64,000 nucleotides of DNA from Angiostrongylus vasorum (lineage: Eukaryota; Nematoda; Chromadorea; Rhabditida; Metastrongylidae), in the NCBI GenBank assembly GCA_018806985.1, contig JADANN010000279.1:1-64000 (forward strand), read 5' to 3'. Position numbers and translations under genes: made by a program. Below are positions 27,815 to 39,400 of this stretch, piece by piece. Position 1 is the first letter of the stretch. Each line of letters begins with the position of its first letter. The notes beneath the pieces were generated by a model. That model saw only the letters and a list, made by a program, of their open reading frames with translations. It did no database searches and was not told the origin of the DNA.

Positions 27815-28253
27815 AGATGTTGCGAAACCGTCGATCTCGATCGTCTTCTAGGATGGTGGTATACAAGAAAATACTTAGGTATGGTTCATAGATGTTGCGA
27901 AACCGTCGAACTCGGTTGTCCTCTAGGACGGTTGTATACAAGAAGCACTTAAGTGTCGTTCTTAGACGTTGCGAAACCGTCGATCTCGATCGTCTTCTAG
28001 GATGGTGGCATACAGAAAAATACTCTAGTTCTTAGATGATGCGAAACCGTCGATCTCGATCGTCTTCTATTATGGTGTTATACAAGAAACACTTAGGTAT
28101 GGTTAATACGATGTTGCGAAACCGTCGATCTCGGCCGACCTCTAGGATGGTTTTATACAAGAAGCACTTAAGTATAATTTTTTAGATGTTGCGAAACAGT
28201 AGACCTCGATCGTCTTCTAGGGATGGTGGTATCCAAGAAATACTCTAGTTCTT
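27815..28253 (+). repeat. Block Q copy 9
   Basis: The first B is an A/B hybrid (GGTGGTATAC with AGGTATGGTTCAT). C2, A', B and C are canonical, and D has the private GTATCCAAG. The last Q block in the window leads directly into the 138-bp dimer array. Confidence 0.85.
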
Positions 28254-28531
28254 AGATGTTGCGAAACCGTCGATCTCGGTCGTGTTCTAGGATGGCGGTA
28301 TACAAGAAAATACTCTAGTTCTTAGATGATGCGAAACCGTCGATCTCGGTCGTCTCTCTAGGATGGTGGTATACAAGAAATACTATAGTTCTTAGATGTT
28401 GCGAAACCGTCGATCTCGGTCGTCTTCTAGGATGGCGGTATACAAGAAATACTCTAGTTCTTAGATGATGCGAAACCGTCGATCTCGGTCGTCTCCTAGG
28501 ATGGCGGTATACAAGAAATACTATAGTTCTT
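28254..28531 (+). repeat. 138-bp dimer XY, two copies
   Basis: X has GGATGGCGG and ACTCTAG and is followed by AGATGATGCG. Y has CTCCTAGG or CTCTCTAGG and ACTATAG and is followed by AGATGTTGCG. Monomer starts are 28254, 28324, 28394 and 28463. Flanks match those of the three-copy array at 29381. Confidence 0.9.
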
Positions 28532-28883
28532 AGATGTTGCGAAAACCGTCGATCTCGTTCGTCTTCTAGGATGGTGGCATACAGAAAATACTCCAGTTCT
28601 TAGATGATGCGAAACCCGTCGATCTCGATCGTGTTCTAGGATGGTGGTATACAAGAAATACTCTAGTTGTTAGATGCTCCGAAATCGTCGATCTCGATCG
28701 TGTTCTGGGATGGTGGTATACAAGAAATATTTTAGTTCTTAGATGTTGCAAAACTGTCGATCTCGGTCGTCTTCTAGGATGGTAGTGTACAAGAAGCACT
28801 TAAGTATAATTTTTAGATGTTGCGAAACAGTAGATCTCGATCGTCTTCTGGGATGGTGGTACACAAGAAATACTTTAGTTCTT

Positions 28884-28952
28884 AGATGTTCCGCAATCGT
28901 CGATTTCGATCGCCTTCAGGGATGGTGGTGTACAAAAAATACTTTAGTTCTT
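28884..28952 (+). repeat. Representative F monomer (69 bp)
   Basis: TTCCGCAATCG, CGATTTCGATCGCC, TTCAGGGATGG and GTGTACAAAAAATAC together define F, the most diverged of the common 69-bp classes. It is patchily distributed: present at 1-4.9, 10.6-13.8, 28.9-29.0, 31.3, 43.4-44.6 and 45.8-64 kb, and absent by eye from 14-28.8 and 31.5-43.3 kb. Confidence 0.9.
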
Positions 28953-29235
28953 AGATGTTCCGCAATCGTCGATTTCGATCGCCTTCAGGGATGGTGGTGT
29001 ACAAAAAATACTTTAGTTCTTAGATGTTGCGAAACCGTCGATCTCGGCCGACCTCTAGGATGGTTTTTATACAAGAAGCACGTAAGTATAATTTTTAGAT
29101 GTTGCGAAACAGTCGACCTCGATAGTCTTCTGGGGTGCTGGTATACAAGAAATACTTTAGTTCTTAGATGTTGCGAAACCGTCGACCTAGGATCGTCTTC
29201 AAGGATTGTGGTAGACAAAAAACACATTAGTTCTT
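28953..29235 (+). repeat. Four-monomer block F-C*-D*-E, copy 2
   Basis: F (28953-29021), C* (29022-29096), D* (29097-29165) and E (29166-29235) match the segment at 10.6 kb variant for variant, about 18.3 kb away. E has a one-base insertion (GACCTAGGATC). A second F unit lies directly upstream. Confidence 0.9.
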
Positions 29236-29380
29236 AGATGTTGCGAAACCGTCGATCTCGGTCGTCTTCTAGGATGGTTTTATACAAGAAGCACTTAAGT
29301 ATAATTTTTTAGATGTTGCGAAACAGTAGACCTCGATCGTCTTCTAGGGATGGTGGTATCCAAGAAATACTCTAGTTCTT

Positions 29381-29795
29381 AGATGTTGCGAAACCGTCGA
29401 TCTCGGTCGTGTTCTAGGATGGCGGTATACAAGAAATACTCTAGTTCTTAGATGATGCGAAACCGTCGATCTCGGTCGTCTCCTAGGATGGCGGTATACA
29501 AGAAATACTATAGTTCTTAGATGTTGCGAAACCGTCGATCTCGGTCGTGTTCTAGGATGGCGGTATACAAGAAATACTCTAGTTCTTAGATGATGCGAAA
29601 CCGTCGATCTCGGTCGTCTCCTAGGATGGCGGTATACAAGAAATACTATAGTTCTTAGATGTTGCGAAACCGTCGATCTCGGTCGTCTTCTAGGATGGCG
29701 GTATACAAGAAATACTCTAGTTCTTAGATGATGCGAAACCGTCGATCTCGGTCGTCTCCTAGGGATGGCGGTATACAAGAAATACTATAGTTCTT
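29381..29795 (+). repeat. 138-bp dimer XY, three copies
   Basis: Monomer starts are 29381, 29450, 29519, 29588, 29657 and 29726. X and Y alternate strictly by ATGATGCG/ATGTTGCG, ACTCTAG/ACTATAG and GTTCTAGG/CTCCTAGG. Five units are exactly 69 bp and the last has one extra G. The third X has CTTCTAGG instead of GTTCTAGG. The 144-codon minus-strand open frame here simply reads through the dimer. Confidence 0.93.
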
Positions 29796-30777
29796 AGATG
29801 TTGCAAAACCGTCGATCTCGTTCGTCTTCTAGGATGGTGGTATACAGAAAATACTCTAGTTCTTAGATGATGCGAAACCGTCGATCTCGATCGTGTTCTA
29901 GGATGGCGGTATACAAGAAATACTCTAGTTGTTAGATGCTCCGAAATCGTCGATCTCGATCGTGTTCTGGGATGGTGGTATACAAGAAATACTTTTAGTT
30001 CTTAGATGTTGCAAAACCGTCGATCTCGGTCGTCTTCTAGGATGGTGGTATACAAGAAGCACTTAAGTATAATTTCTTAGATGTTGCGAAACAGTCGATC
30101 TCGATCGTCTTCTAGGATGGTGGTATACAAGAAATACTTTAGTTCTTAGATGTTGCGAAACCGTCGATCTCGATCGTCTTCTAGGATGGTGGTATACAAG
30201 AAATACTCTAGTTCTTAGATGTTGCGAAACCGTCGATCTCGATCGTCTTCTAGGATGGTGGTATACAAGAAATACTTTAGTTCTTAGATGTTGCGAAACC
30301 GTCGATCTCGGTCGTCCTCTAGGATGGTTGTATACAAGAAGTACGTAAGTATAGTTCTTTAGATGTTGCGAAACCGTCGATCTCGATCGTCTTCTGGGGA
30401 TGGTGGTATACAAGAAATACTTTAGTTCTTAGATGTTGCGAAACCGTCGACCTGGATCGTCTTCAAGGATTGTGGTAGACAAAAAACACATTAGTTCTTA
30501 GATGTTGCGAAACCGTCGATCTCGGTCGTCTTCTAGGGATGGTGGTATACAAGATACTTTAGTTCTTAGATGTTGCGAAACCGTCGATCTCGATCGTCTT
30601 CTAGGATGGTGGTATACAAGAAAATACTTATAGTTCTTAGATGTTGCGAAACCGTCGATCTCGGTCGTCTTCTAGGGATGGTGGTATACAAGAAATACTC
30701 TAGTTCTTAGATGTTGCGAAACCGTCGATCTCGATCGTCTTCTGGGGATGGAGGTATCGTAGAAATACTTAGTTCTT

Positions 30778-30844
30778 AGATGCTGCGAAACCGTCAGATC
30801 TTGTCTCTGTAGAGATGGCGTATACAAGAAATACTCTAGTTCTT
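30778..30844 (+). repeat. Degenerate monomer (67 bp)
   Basis: It reads TGCTGCG, CAGATCTTGTCTCTG, TAGAGATGGCG. The core CTCGATCGTCTTC is scrambled, and TCTCT-GT-AGAGA forms a small inverted repeat. It is flanked by ordinary monomers, the upstream one also with GAGGTATCGTAG. Confidence 0.75.
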
Positions 30845-31500
30845 AGATGTTGCGAAACCGTCGATCTCGGTCGTCTTCTAGGATGGCGGTATACAAGAAA
30901 TACTATAGTTCTTAGATGTTGCGAAACCGTCGATCTCGGTCGTCTTCTAGGATGGTGGTATACAAGAAATACTTTAGTTCTTAGATGTTGCGAAACCGTC
31001 GATCTCGATCGTGTTCTAGGATGGCGGTATACAAGAAATACTCTAGTTGTTAGATGCTCCGAAATCGTCGATCTCGATCGTGTTCTGGGATGGTGGTATA
31101 CAAGAAATATTTTAGTTCTTAGATGTTGCAAAACTGTCGATCTCGGTCGTCTTCTAGGATGGTAGTGTACAAGAAGCACTTAAGTATAATTTTTAGATGT
31201 TGCGGAAACAGTAGATCTCGATCGTGCTTCTGGGATGGTGGTACACAAGAAATACTTTAGTTCTTAGATGTTCCGCAATCGTCGATTTCGATCGCCTTCG
31301 GGGATGGTGGTGTACAAAAAATACTTTAGTTCTTAGATGTTCCGCAAACCGTCGATCTCGATCGCCTTCTAGGATGGTGGTGTACAAGAAACACTTAGTA
31401 TGGTTCTTAGATGTTGCGAAACCGTCGATCTCGGCCGACCTCTAGGATGGTTTGTATACAAGAAGCACGTAAGTATAATTTTTAGATGTTGCGAAACAGT

Positions 31501-33400
31501 CGACCTCGATCGTCTTCTGATGCTGGTATACAAGAAAATACTTTAGTTCTTAGATGTTGCGAAACCGTCGATCTCGATCGTCTTCTAGGATGGTGGTATA
31601 CAAGAAATACTTAAGTATAGTTCTTAGATGTTGCGAAACCGTCGATCTCGGTCGTCTATGGTACGGTTTTAGTTCCTAGATGTTGCGAAACCGTCGATCT
31701 CGATCGTCTTCTAGGATGGTGGTATACAAGAAATACTTTAGTTCTTAGATGTTGCGAAACCGTCGATCTCGATCGTCTTCTAGGATGGTGGCATACAAGA
31801 AGTACTTAAGTTCCTTAGATGTTGCGAAACCGTCGATCTCGGTCGTCTTCTAGGATGGTGTTATACAAGAAATACTTATAGTTCTTAGATGTTGCGAAAC
31901 CGTCGATCTCGATCGTCTTCTAGGATGGTGGTATACAAGAAATACGTACTATAGTTCCTAGATGTTGCGAAACCGTCGATCTCGATCGTCTTCTAGGATG
32001 GTGTGTATACAAGAAATACTTAGTAGTTCTTAGATGTTGCGAAACCGTCGATCTCGGTCGTCTTCTAGGATGGTGGTATACAAGAAATACTTTAGTTCTT
32101 AGATGTTGCGAAACCGTCGATCTCGGTCGTGTTCTAGGATGGTGGTACACAAGAAATACTTTAGTTCTTAGATGTTGCGAAACCGTCGATCTCGATCGTC
32201 TTCTAGGATGGTGGTATACAAGAAATACTGAAGTATAGTTCTTAGATGTTGACGAAACCAGTCGATCTCGATCGTCTTCGAGGATGGTGGTATACAAGAA
32301 ATACTTATAGTTCTTAGATGTTGCGAAACCGTCGATCTCGATCGTCTTCTAGGGATGGTGTTATACAAGAAATACTTAAGTATAGTTCTTAGATGTTGCG
32401 AAAACCGTCGATCTCGGTCGTCTTCTAGGGATGGTGGTATACAAGAAATACTTTAGTTCTTAGATGTTGCGAAAGCCGTCGATCTCGGTCGTGTTCTAGG
32501 GATGGTGGTATACAAGAAATACTTTAGTTCTTAGATGTTGCGGAATCGTCGATCTCGGTCGTCTTCTAGGATGATGGTATACAAAAAATACTGAGGCATA
32601 GTTCTTGGTGTTTAACGCAAACCGTCGATCTCGGTCGCCTTCTAGGATGGTGTTATACAAAGAAATACTTAGGTATGTTCTTAGATGTTGCGAAATCGTC
32701 GATCTCGATCGTCTTCTAGGATGATGGAATACAGAAAAATACTCAAAGTATAGTTCCCAGATGTTGCCGAAATCGTCGATCTCGATCGTCTTCGAGGATG
32801 GTGGTATACAGAAAATATCTTTAGTTCTTAGATGTTGCGAAACCGTCGATCTCGGTCGTCTTCTAGGATGGTGTTATACAAGAAACACTTAAGTATAGTT
32901 CTTAGATGTTGCGAAACCGTCGATCTCGATCGTCTTCTAGGATGGTGTTATACAAGAAATACTTTAGTTCTTAGATGTTGCGAAACCGTCGATCTCGATC
33001 GTCTTCTAGGATGGTGGTATACAAGAAATACTTTAGTTCTTAGATGTTGCGAAACCGTCGATCTCGGTCGTCTTCTAGGATGGTGGTATACAAGAAAATA
33101 CTTAAGTTCTTAGATGTTGCGAAACCGTCGATCTCCGATCGTCTTCTAGGATGGTGGTATACAAGAAATACTGAGGTATAGTTCTTAGATGTTGCGAAAC
33201 CGTCGATCTCGGTGGTCTTTCTAGGATGGTGGTATACAAGAAATACTTAGTAGTTCTTAGATGTTGCGAAACCGTCGATCTCGATCGTCTTCTAGGATGG
33301 TGGTATACAAAGAAACACTGAAGTATAGTTCTTAGATGTTGCGAAACCGTCGATCTCGTTCGTCTTCGAGGATGGTGGTATACAAGAAATACTTTAGTTG
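31501..33400. repeat. Locally degenerate A-type domain
   Basis: Mostly A-like monomers with tails such as AATACTTATAG, AATACTGAAGTATAG and AATACTGAGG that are intermediate between the 69- and 74-bp forms, plus GGTCGTCTTC cores. One monomer is cut to 52 bp (31626). Odd units occur near 32590 (GGTGTTTAACGC) and 32720 (GATGGAATACAG). B, C and Q blocks are absent. No gene is seen. Confidence 0.75.
31626..31677 (+). repeat. Truncated monomer (52 bp)
   Basis: The unit starts normally (AGATGTTGCG, CTCGGTCGTC), then reads TATGGTACGGTTTTAGTTCC into the next AGATG. About 17 bp around the GTATAC/AAGAAATAC tail are missing. It is the clearest internal deletion in the window. Confidence 0.85.
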
Positions 33401-36400
33401 TTAGATGTTCCGAAACCGTCGATCTCGATCGTCTTCTATTATGGTGTTATACAAGAAACACTTAGGTATGGTTAATAGATGTTGCGAAACCGTCGATCTC
33501 CGGTCGTCTTCTAGGATGGTTGTATACAAGAAGCACATAAGTATAATTTTTAGATGTTGCGAAACAGTCGATCTCGATCGTCTTCTGGGATGGTGGTATA
33601 CAAGAAATACTCTAGTTCTTAGATGTTGCGAAAATGTCGATCTCGATCGTCTTCTATTATGGTGTTATACAAGAAACACTTAGGTATGGTTAATAGATGT
33701 TGCGAAACCGTCGATATCGGCCGACCTCTAGGATGGTTTTATACAAGAAGCACTTAAGTATAATTTTTTAGATGTTGTGAAACAGTCGATCTCGATCGTC
33801 TTCTGGGATGGTGGCATACAGAAAATACTCTAGTTCTTAGATGTTGCGAAACCGTCGATCTCGGATCGTTTTCTAGGATGGTGGCATACAGAAAATACTC
33901 TAGTTCTTAGATGTTGCGAAACCGTCGATCTCGATCGTCTTCTAGGATGGTGGCATACAGAAAAATACTCTAGTTCTTAGATGTTGCGAAACCGTCGATC
34001 TCGATCGTCTTCTATTATGGTGTTATACAAGAAACACTTAGGTATGGTTAATAGATGTTGCGAAACCGTCGATCTCGGCCGACCTCTAGGATGGTTTTTA
34101 TACAAGAAGCACTTAAGTATAATTTTTTTAGATGTTGCGAAACAGTCGACCTCGATCGTCTTCTGGGATGGTGGTATACAAGAAATACTTCTAGTTCTTA
34201 GATGTTGCGAAACCGTCGACCTGGATCGTCTTCAAGGATTGTGGTAGACAAAAAACACATTAGTTCTTAGATGTTGCGAAACCGTCGATCTCGATCGTGT
34301 TCTAGGGATGGTGTTACACAAGAAATACTTAAGTTGCTTAGATGTTGCAGAAACCGTCGATCTCGATCGTCTTCTGGGATGGCGGTATACAAGAAATACT
34401 CTAGTTCTTAGATGTTGCGAAACCGTCGACCTCGATCGTCTTCTAGGATGTGTGGTATACAAAAATACTATTAGTTCTTAGATGTTGCGAAACAGTAGAT
34501 CTCGATCGTCTTCTGGGATGGTGGTATACAAGAAATACTTTAGTTCTCAGATGTTGCGAAACCGTCGACCTCGATCGTCTTCTAGGGATGGTGGTATACA
34601 AGAAAATACTTTAGTTCTTAGATGTTGCGAAACCGTCGATCTCGATCGTCTTCTAGGATTGTGGTATACAAGAAAACACTTAGTAGTTCTTAGATGTTGC
34701 GAAACCGTCGATCTCGATCGTGTTCTGGGATGGTGTTATACAAGAAACACTTAGGTATGGTTAATAGATGCTGCGAAACCGTCGATCTCGATCGTCTTCT
34801 AGGATGGTTTTATACAAGAAGCACTTAAGTATAATTTTTAGATGTTGCGAAACAGTCGACCTCGATCGTCTTCTGGGATGGTGGTATACAAGAAATACTT
34901 TAGTTCTTAGATGTTGCGAAACCGTCGATCTCGATCGTCTTCTAGGATGGTGTTATACAAGAAACACTTAGGTATGGTTAATAGATGTTGCGAAACCGTC
35001 GATCTCGGCCGACCTCTAGGGATGGTTTTATACAAGAAGCACTTAAGTATAATTTTTAGATGTTGCGAAACAGTAGATCTCGATCGTCTTCTGGGATGGT
35101 GGTATACAAGAAAATACTTTAGTTCTTAGATGTTGCGAAACCGTCGACCTCGATCGTCTTCTAGGGATGGTGGTATACAAGAAAATACTTTTGTAGTTCT
35201 TAGATGTTGCGAAACCGTCGATCTCGATCGTCTTCTAGGATGGTGGTATACAAGAAACACTTTAGTTCTTAGATGTTGCGAAACCGTCGATCTCGATCGT
35301 CTTCTAGGATGGTGGTATACAAGAAACACTAGTATAGTTCTTTAGATGTTGCGAAACCGTCGATCTCGATCGTCTTCTAGGATGGTGGTATACAAGAAAT
35401 ACTAGTTAGTTCTTAGATGTTGTGAAACCGTCGATCTCGATCGTCTTCTAGGATGGTGGCATACAAGAAATACTCTAGTTCTTAGATGTTGCGAAACCGT
35501 CGATCTCGATCGTCTTCTAGGGATGGTGTTATACAAGAAACACTTAGGTATGGTTAATAGATGTTGCGAAACCGTCGATCTCGGCCGACCTCTAGGATGG
35601 TTTTATACAAGAAGCACTTAAGTATAATTTTTTAGATGTTGCGAAACAGTCGATCTCGATCGTCTTCTGGGATGGTGGTATACAAGAAATACTTTAGTTC
35701 TTAGATGTTGCGAAACCGTCGATCTCGATCGTCTTCTAGGATGGTGGTATACAAGAAATACTTTAGTTCTTAGATGTTGCGAAACCGTCGATCTCGATCG
35801 TCTTCTAGGGATGGTGGTATACAAGAAAATACTTTATAGTTCTTAGATGTTGCGAAACCGTCGACCTCGATCGTCTTCATAGGATTGTGATATACAAAAA
35901 ACACTTAGTTCTTAGATGTTTGCGAAACCGTCGATCTCGATCGTCTTCTGAGGATGGTGGTATACAAAAATACTGTATAGTTCTTAGATGTTGCGAAACA
36001 GTCGACCTCGATCGTCTTCAAGGGATTGTGGTATACAAGAAATACTTTAGTTCTTAGATGTTGCGAAACCGTCGACCTCGATCGTCTTCAAGGATGGTGG
36101 TATACAAGAAATACTTTAGTTCTTAGATGTTGCGAAACCGTCGATCTCGATCGTCTTCAAGGATGGTGGTTATACAAAAAACACGAGTATAGTTCTTAGA
36201 TGTTGCGAAACCGTCGATCTCGATCGTCTTCTGGGATGGTGGTATTCAAAGAAAATACTAGGTATAGTTCTTAGATGTTTGCGAAACCGTCGATCTCGAT
36301 CGTCTTCTAGGATGGTGGTGTACAAGAAACACTTAAGTATAGTTCTTAGATGTTGCGAAATCGTCGATCTCGATCGTCTTCTGGGATGGTGGTATACAGA

Positions 36401-39400
36401 AAAATACTTTAGTTCTTAGATGTTGCGAAACCGTCGATCTCGATCGTCTTCTAGGATGGTGGTATACAAGAAAATACTTAGTATGTTCTTAGATGTTGCG
36501 AAACCGTCGATCTCGATCGACCTCTAGGATGGTGTTTATACAAGAAACACTTAAGTATAATTTTTAGATGTTGCGAAACAGTCGATCTCGATCGTCTTCT
36601 AGGGATGGTGGTATACAAGAAATACTTTAGTTCTTAGATGTTGCGAAAACCGTCGATCTCGATCGTCTTCTAGGATGGTGGTATACAAAAAATACTTTAG
36701 TTCTTAGATGTTGCGAAACCGTCGATCTCGGTCGTCTTCTAGGATGGTGGTATACAAGAAATACTTTAGTTCTTAGATGTTGCGAAACCGTCGATCTCGA
36801 TCGTCTTCTAGGATGGTGGTTATACAAGAAACACTTAGTATAGTTCTTAGATGTTGCGAAACCGTCGACCTCGATCGTCTTCTAGGATGGTGGTATACAG
36901 AAAAATACTTTAGTTCTTAGATGTTGCGAAACCGTCGATCTCGATCGTGTTCTAGGATGGTGGTATACAAGAAAATACTATAGTTCTTAGATGTTGCGAA
37001 ACCGTCGATCTCGATCGTCTTCTAGGATGGTGGTATACAAGAAATACTCTAGTTCTTAGATGTTGCGAAACCGTCGATCTCGATCGTCTTCTAGGATGGT
37101 GGTATACAAGAAATACTTAAGTATAGTTCTTAGATGTTGCGAAACCGTCGATCTCGATCGTCTTCTAGGATGGTGGTATACAAGAAAATACTTTAGTTCT
37201 TAGATGTTGCGAAACCGTCGATCTCGATCGTCTTCTAGGGATGGTGGTATACAGAAAAATACTCTAGTTCTTAGATGTTGCGAAACCGTCGATCTCGATC
37301 GTCTTCTATTATGGTGTTATACAAGAAACACTTAGGTATGGTTAATAGATGTTGCGAAACCGTCGATCTCGGCCGACCTCTAGGATGGTTTTATACAAGA
37401 AGCACTTAAGTATAATTTTTTAGATGTTGCGAAACAGTCGACCTCGATCGTCTTCTGGGATGGTGGTATACAAGAAATACTTTAGTTCTTAGATGTTGCG
37501 AAACCGTCGATCTCGATCGTCTTCTAGGATGGTGGTATACAAAGAAACACTTTAGTTCTTAGATGTTGCGAAACCGTCGATCTCGATCGTCTTCTAGGAT
37601 GGTGGTATACAAGAAACACTTTAGTATGCTTAGATGTTGCGAAACCGTCGATCTCGATCGTCTTCTAGGATGGTGGTATACAAGAAATACTTTAGTTCTT
37701 AGATGTTGCGAAACCGTCGATCTCGATCGTCTTCTAGGATGGTGGCATACAGAAAATACTCTAGTTCTTAGATGATGCGAAACCGTCGATCTCGATCGTC
37801 TTCTATTATGGTGTTATACAAGAAACACTTAGGTATGGTTAATAGATGTTGCGAAACCGTCGATCTCGGCCGACCTCTAGGATGGTTTTATACAAGAAGC
37901 ACTTAAGTATAATTTTTTAGATGTTGCGAAACAGTCGACCTCGATCGTCTTCTAGGGATGGTGGTATACAAGAAAATACTCTAGTTCTTAGATGTTGCGA
38001 AACCGTCGATCTCGATCGTCTTCTAGGATGGTGTTATACAAGAAACACTTAGGTATGGTTAATAGATGTTGCGAAACCGTCGATCTCGGTCGTCCTCTAG
38101 GATGGTGTTTATACAAGAAGCACTTAAGTATAGTTTTTAGATGTTGCGAAACAGTCGATCTCGATCGTCTTCTAGGGATGGTGGTATACAAGAAAATACT
38201 CTAGTTCTTAGATGTTGCGAAACCGTCGATCTCGATCGTCTTCTAGGATGGTGGTATACAAGAAAATACTTTAGTTCTTAGATGTTGCGAAACCGTCGAT
38301 CTCGGTCGTCTTCTAGGATGGTGGTATACAAGAAATACTATTAGTTCTTAGATGTTGCGAAACCGTCGATCTCGATCGTCTTCTAGGATGGTGGTATACA
38401 GAAAATACTTTAGTTCTTAGATGTTGCGAAACCGTCGATCTCGATCGTCTTCTAGGATGGTGGTATACAAGAAAATACTCTAGTTCTTAGATGTTGCGAA
38501 ACCGTCGATCTCGATCGTCTTCTAGGATGGTGGTATACAAGAAAATACTCTAGTTCTTAGATGTTGCGAAACCGTCGACCTCGATCGTCTTCTAGGATGG
38601 TGGTATACAAGAAAACACATTAGTTCTTAGATGTTGCGAAACCGTCGATCTCGATCGTCTTCTAGGGATGGTGGTATACAAGAAATACTTTAGTTCTTAG
38701 ATGTTGCGAAACCGTCGATCTCGATCGTCTTCTAGGGATGGTGGTATACAAGAAAATACTTTAGTTCTTAGATGTTGCGAAACCGTCGATCTCGATCGTC
38801 TTCTAGGATGGTGGTATACAAAAAATACTTTAGTTCTTAGATGTTGCGAAACCGTCGACCTCGATCGTCTTCTAGGATGGTGGTATACAAGAAATACTCT
38901 AGTTCTTAGATGTTGCGAAACCGTCGATCTCGGTCGTCTTCTAGGATGGTGTTTATACAAGAAGCACTAAGTATAGTTCTTAGATGTTGCGAAACAGTCG
39001 ATCTCGATCGTCTTCTAGGGATGGTGGTATACAAAAATACTTTAGTTCTTAGATGTTGCGAAACCGTCGATCTCGATCGTCTTCTAGGGATGGTGTTATA
39101 CAAGAAACACTTAGGTATGGTTAATAGATGTTGCGAAACCGTCGATCTCGGTCGTCTTCTAGGATGGTTTGTATACAAGAAGCACTTAAGTATAGTTCTT
39201 TAGATGTTGCGAAACCGTCGATCTCGATCGTCTTCTAGGATGGTGGTATACAAAAAATACTTTAGTTCTTAGATGTTGCGAAACCGTCGATCTCGATCGT
39301 CTTCTAGGATGGTGTTATACAAGAAACACTTAGGTATGGTTAATAGATGTTGCGAAACCGTCGATCTCGGTCGTACTTCTAGGATGGTTTGTATACAAGA

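Larger units (their letters stand above)
13991..28253. repeat. Higher-order domain punctuated by block Q
   Basis: Long runs of A and A' monomers are interrupted at irregular intervals of about 0.7-2.5 kb by a fixed six-monomer block B-C2-A'-B-C-D of 434-440 bp. F monomers are absent by eye. The intervals differ in A-monomer number, so the higher-order unit has a constant block and a variable filler. The open frame at 16603-17091 lies in such a filler, where several 69-bp monomers happen to follow each other without an indel. Confidence 0.85.
28254..31500. repeat. Domain with nested dimer and 1.1-1.3 kb higher-order repeat
   Basis: Private variants recur together: GATGCTCCG (28673, 29935, 31053), TTGCAAAAC (28744, 29999, 31127), GTATCCAAG (27150, 28230, 29358) and CTCGTTCGTC (28554, 29817). 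Spacing of GATGCTCCG is 1262 and 1118 bp. Inside sit two arrays of a 138-bp dimer, and two F clusters are found at 28884 and about 31270. No gene is seen. Confidence 0.85.

Noticed and set aside
28743..29237. 164-codon plus-strand open frame
   Set aside because: It crosses F and C*-D*-E monomers and is open only because their lengths compensate. The equivalent block at 10.6 kb is not open over the same span.
29344..29778. 144-codon minus-strand arginine-rich frame
   Set aside because: It is the XY dimer read on the other strand. Its histidine- and arginine-rich composition follows from the CGATCG/GACGATCG core.
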